Shown piece after piece: positions 5,091 through 7,690 of a DNA stretch of 7,690 nt. This DNA is from Caldifarciminota bacterium (GTDB lineage: Bacteria; Hydrothermota; Hydrothermia; B15-G9). The first letter of the stretch is position 1, and every line of letters starts with the position of its first letter. Made by a program: the position numbers and the translations under genes. The stretch spans positions 1 through 7,690 of the forward strand of contig JAMOPK010000340.1 of assembly GCA_027064565.1 (NCBI GenBank). Direction: 5' to 3'. The notes below the pieces were generated by a model, which saw only the letters and a program-made list of their open reading frames with translations, made no database searches and had not been told where the DNA came from.

Positions 5091-7334
5091 TTATTTCACG
5101 GCAAGGAACGCCCTCCTGACCTCATCGCCGTGCGCTATCACCACGATGTAAAGTCCGGGCGAAAGGTTACGGGCATCGATGAACGCCTCGCTCCCACGCC
5201 TGAGAATCTCAACGGGCAATTTCTCGCCCGATACGGTGAAAACAGCGACTTCAGCATCGACAGGCACGCCGACAACTGTGACGTATCGACCGCTCATCCC
5301 GCGCTCGTAAGGGTTGGGATAGACGTAAGGCTTTGGCACAGTCGTGAATGTCCGCATTGCTTCGGGTTCAAAGACTCCCACGCCGTTTGTGGTCCCGATC
5401 CAGACATCGCCCTGAACATCCCTGACAGCAATGACTTCGGTCTTGAAATTCGGGTTGGGATATCCGGGCAGGCTGTAAACACCGGGGACAAATTGGTCCT
5501 CAATGATCCCGGACTCAGGCCTGAGCACGACAACACGGTCAGCCGTCACCACCCAGAGCCTGCCATCAGCAGCGGGGGCAACAGCGCTTACGTCCTCGCC
5601 CTGCAGGTAAATCCGTGGCTCAGCGCCGTCCTGAAAATACGCAAGTCCTTCCTTGGTGCACACCCACATGCCATCGCCATCAGCCTTGAACATGTTGATG
5701 TAGTTGCTCGGTAACCCTTCGCTTTCTGTTATCCAGTAGGAATCGCTGGTATTCATGTCTATTATCTTCACTCCCCTACCCTGAGTCCCGATCCACAGCC
5801 TGTTTTTCAGGTCAACCTCAATGTCAACCGGATCCTGAACATCCACATCAACAGGTTCCATTGTGAAATTCAGGATGGAATCGCCGTCGAACTCCGCCCA
5901 CAGCTTGTAAGTTCCATACTGGAGGATGCACAGGTAAAGCGTATCTCCCCGCGAAAAAGTCATGTCCATTATCGGCAAAGAGGTCGCCGGTATCCTCCCC
6001 ACGAATTTCGCAACGGAGTCGAAAACGAGGATGCCCTGCATCGTATCAGGCACGTAACTTGTCGAGTAGATTCCTGCCCATATAAATCCTCTACTATCAA
6101 TCGCATAAGAGAAAGCTGACTTGATCCTGTAAAGGGGGTCCTGAACGTAGATGGTGTCCGGAGCGATCCCCAAAATGTAAGCCGGATATGTGCCTCCCCC
6201 TCTCATAAGTATCCAGACAACATCTTTATAGCTGAACAGGAAGGCGGGAGAATTGAACCAGAGCAAACCGAGGTGATATTTCTCCCATGAATCCCGTTCC
6301 TCATCGTAAAAACATAAACCTGCACCATATTTATCATTATTGACCATGGGATTCCAGCCAAAACCGGCAATAAGCTCGCCATTCACATAGGCGATGGCAG
6401 TCGAAAAAAGCCCCCAAATAAAATTTGATATGGAGTCACGGGCAAGAATTCCAAGAGGCTCCGCATCTCCATCGAACCCTATCCTCCAGACACCACCGCC
6501 ATGATAAGTCCAATCTCGCCTTTGAGTGGCGACATAGAGGTTACTATCAGGTCCTTCAATTCCATCGTTCAACCTTGCCCAGCAAGAGGCATCGGCAAAA
6601 TAAGGTCGCGCTGTGTCCGGAGTCTGCACCCAGAACCCGCGATCACTGCCGATGAGCAGATAATGCCGGGAGCGGTAGACAAAAGTCAGCTCCTGATCGT
6701 CAATCCCGGTGCCGCTCATCGGGATTTCATGCCATGCATCGAAATAGGACACGCTGTCATAATCGGCAAAATAGACGGATTGAGGCGTGGCGACGTAAAC
6801 GGTGTCGCTGTAGAAGCTTACAGAAACGATGGAATCGCTGTTAAAGGGATAGCCTCTCTGGCGGGAAATCTCTATCTGAATGTCATCCTCGAAGTTATCG
6901 TAAGTGCCACGGGTGTCGAACAGGTATAGACCTGAAGCTGTAGCGACAAGGATGATGTTGTCGGCTGCAACTTCCAGATCAAGGGCGCCAACCGATGCCG
7001 GGAACATCGAGGGCGGATAGGATGTGAATTCCTGATCCCCGGGCAGCCTGAAAGACAGTCCCCTGCCCCTCGAAAGCGCCCAGACAGCGCCGGAGCTGTC
7101 CATCTCGACATCAGTAACCACAACTCCAAGCAACCCCTCGGTGTTGGTATAGCGCTCCACGACCTGACGGGCAGAGATGTCAAAGTAAACTACCCCGCCC
7201 GATGTGGCAAGGATAATGGTGTCGGCCGTCTGTGGGTTCCCCGATGGCAATATCCTGTAAATCATGTCCGCATCGGCAAGCGTGTGCCATCTGCCGTTCA
7301 AAGAAGCTATCAAAATAAGGGCTATGAGTTTCAT
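5091..7334 (-). CDS. Secreted propeller protein with T9SS-type C-terminal domain, PorZ-like
   Basis: A 747-residue protein predicted to be exported. A very short hydrophobic leader (MKLIALILIASLNG) is followed by NGRWHTLADADMIY, resembling the start of mature PorZ proteins. The body has many propeller strands of the two-component-regulator type: IILATSGGVVYFD (40-52), TEGLLGVVVTDVEMDSSGAVW (65-85), NRLWIGTQGRGVKIID (511-526), GLPSNYINMFKADGDGMWVCT (540-560) and GDVWIGTTNGVGVFEP (642-657). From about 669 comes a beta-sandwich tail with YPNPYERG, AEVAVFTVSGEKL, LSPGLYIVV and final AFLAVK, the pattern of type IX sorting (Por_Secre_tail) or FlgD-like domains. The start ATG is firm: an in-frame TAA lies at 7347-7349, and AGGAGGT at 7338-7344 precedes it with a slightly short spacer. 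In Bacteroidetes PorZ helps attach lipopolysaccharide to T9SS cargo at the cell surface. That this protein is a PorZ, rather than a general propeller cargo protein, is inference from architecture and length. Confidence 0.8.
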   Translation of the reverse strand: MKLIALILIASLNGRWHTLADADMIYRILPSGNPQTADTIILATSGGVVYFDISARQVVERYTNTEGLLGVVVTDVEMDSSGAVWALSRGRGLSFRLPGDQEFTSYPPSMFPASVGALDLEVAADNIILVATASGLYLFDTRGTYDNFEDDIQIEISRQRGYPFNSDSIVSVSFYSDTVYVATPQSVYFADYDSVSYFDAWHEIPMSGTGIDDQELTFVYRSRHYLLIGSDRGFWVQTPDTARPYFADASCWARLNDGIEGPDSNLYVATQRRDWTYHGGGVWRIGFDGDAEPLGILARDSISNFIWGLFSTAIAYVNGELIAGFGWNPMVNNDKYGAGLCFYDEERDSWEKYHLGLLWFNSPAFLFSYKDVVWILMRGGGTYPAYILGIAPDTIYVQDPLYRIKSAFSYAIDSRGFIWAGIYSTSYVPDTMQGILVFDSVAKFVGRIPATSLPIMDMTFSRGDTLYLCILQYGTYKLWAEFDGDSILNFTMEPVDVDVQDPVDIEVDLKNRLWIGTQGRGVKIIDMNTSDSYWITESEGLPSNYINMFKADGDGMWVCTKEGLAYFQDGAEPRIYLQGEDVSAVAPAADGRLWVVTADRVVVLRPESGIIEDQFVPGVYSLPGYPNPNFKTEVIAVRDVQGDVWIGTTNGVGVFEPEAMRTFTTVPKPYVYPNPYERGMSGRYVTVVGVPVDAEVAVFTVSGEKLPVEILRRGSEAFIDARNLSPGLYIVVIAHGDEVRRAFLAVK

Positions 7335-7361
7335 GATACCTCCTGTTTAAGCACGTGTGGA

Positions 7362-7390
7362 ATTATAAGACAATCCGAATACAGAATAAC
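7362..7390 (-). promoter_or_regulatory. Candidate promoter of the PorZ-like gene
   Basis: A perfect -10 box TATAAT lies at 7362-7367 on the minus strand. The matching -35 region (about 7384-7390, GTTATTC) is a poor fit to TTGACA. Transcription would begin near 7355, giving a leader of about 20 bases that includes the ribosome site. Moderate support because of the weak -35. Confidence 0.4.
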
Positions 7391-7465
7391 CCGGCTCACC
7401 TCCTGTGCATCCTTCAATTTTCAGGGAATTTTAACCACAGCCTTTTGGGGGGCACTTATATCCAC

Positions 7466-7495
7466 CCCATCAGGCATAAATCAAAGATTGATGGG
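7466..7495. repeat. Inverted repeat CCCATCA / TGATGGG
   Basis: Perfect 7-bp arms, CCCATCA at 7466-7472 and TGATGGG at 7489-7495, separated by 16 bp. The gap includes part of a smaller AT-rich hairpin, ATCAA-AGA-TTGAT (7480-7492), that would compete with the larger one. No T-run follows on either strand, so a terminator is unlikely. An operator or an RNA structure upstream of the PorZ-like promoter is possible. Confidence 0.4.
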
Positions 7496-7555
7496 CCGGG
7501 CATTTCATCCCAAAAGAGCACCTTAACCGAAAATGGGTTGATTGCCGGCTCCTTC

Positions 7556-7690
7556 TCAGGGGCTCCCCGTATCACGCTCACAAAGGTCTGATTCCACCAC
7601 GCCATCGCGTTTGATGATAAGCGTCTTAATCTCGTAAGGGTTCACCTTGAAATCGAGCACGGATTTGCCGGTTTCCAGCTTTATCTCACC
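7556..7690 (-). CDS. C-terminal end of probable GH38 alpha-mannosidase (partial)
   Basis: Last 44 codons of a gene entering from the right edge, ending in TGA at 7556-7558. The segment reads GEIKLETGKSVLDFKVNPYE and continues with IKTLIIKRDG, then a polar tail ending TGSP. The 'V-x-P-Y/F-E-I-K-T-L' pattern near the end is characteristic of the final beta-strands of GH38 alpha-mannosidases, which remove alpha-mannose from glycans and are usually 800-1050 residues long. The catalytic domain is outside the window, so the call rests on this short tail. The extra tail of about 17 residues after KTLII is a little longer than usual. The neighbour downstream on the same strand is the PorZ-like gene, 221 bp away. 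Confidence 0.65.
   Translation of the reverse strand, partial: GEIKLETGKSVLDFKVNPYEIKTLIIKRDGVVESDLCERDTGSP

Larger units (their letters stand above)
7335..7555. other. Noncoding spacer between PorZ-like gene and mannosidase tail
   Basis: 221 bp without a supportable gene on either strand. It holds a candidate promoter for the leftward gene (7362-7390), the ribosome site of that gene, a second unused anti-Shine-Dalgarno match (7396-7404) and a dyad (7466-7495). I see no hairpin followed by a T-run that would serve as a clear terminator for the upstream gene ending at 7556. Confidence 0.7.

Noticed and set aside
5082..5714. A 210-codon plus-strand open frame opposite the PorZ-like gene.
   Set aside because: It lies wholly antisense to a gene with clear domain content, has no recognisable motif, and its start overlaps the permease stop without a proper ribosome site. 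It is a shadow of GC-biased codons on the other strand.
7510..7545. Weak hairpin AACC/GGTT followed at some distance by TTTT, as a terminator for the mannosidase gene.
   Set aside because: The stem is only four to five base pairs, and the T-run is separated from it by about eight bases, so it does not meet intrinsic terminator form.

Overview
The window looks like chromosomal DNA of an uncultured or little-studied bacterium. The clearest clue is the large protein on the minus strand at 5091-7334. It combines propeller repeats with a C-terminal 'YPNP ... SPGLYIVV ... LAVK' domain, the style of type IX secretion (T9SS) sorting domains found in the Bacteroidetes/FCB group and in several candidate phyla such as WOR-3-like lineages. 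That placement is inference from protein style only. There are no RNA genes, CRISPR arrays, insertion sequences or phage genes that I can support.

Layout. (1) From 4188 down to 1, on the minus strand, runs a tight four-gene unit: gatA (amidotransferase subunit A), then a 568-residue EamA drug/metabolite transporter fused to a winged helix and a SIS domain, then a NatA-like ABC ATPase, then the start of a NatB-like ABC permease that leaves the window at position 1. The last three are translationally linked: the transporter stop and ATPase start overlap as GTGA, and the permease starts 1 bp after the ATPase stop. (2) 4189-4281 is a 93-bp divergent control region with a good promoter in each direction and an 11-bp direct repeat. 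(3) On the plus strand, 4282-5085 encodes a single MalG-type sugar ABC permease with no MalF, binding protein or ATPase beside it. (4) Its stop lies 5 bp from the stop of the convergent PorZ-like propeller protein (7334 to 5091, minus). (5) 7335-7555 is a noncoding spacer holding that gene's likely promoter and a dyad. (6) 7556-7690 is the last 44 codons of an upstream minus-strand gene that reads like the C-terminus of a GH38 alpha-mannosidase.

How the parts may work together. The right half has a carbohydrate/envelope flavour: alpha-mannosidase tail, sugar permease, and a secretion-linked propeller protein. The left half links glutaminyl-tRNA (or Asn-tRNA) formation with two membrane export/uptake systems. 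The most unusual item is the EamA-winged helix-SIS fusion. Its predicted topology puts a DNA-binding-type domain and a sugar-phosphate-binding-type domain on the cytoplasmic side of a ten-helix metabolite transporter. This suggests a transporter that senses its substrate, or a membrane-tethered regulator. That role is inferred.
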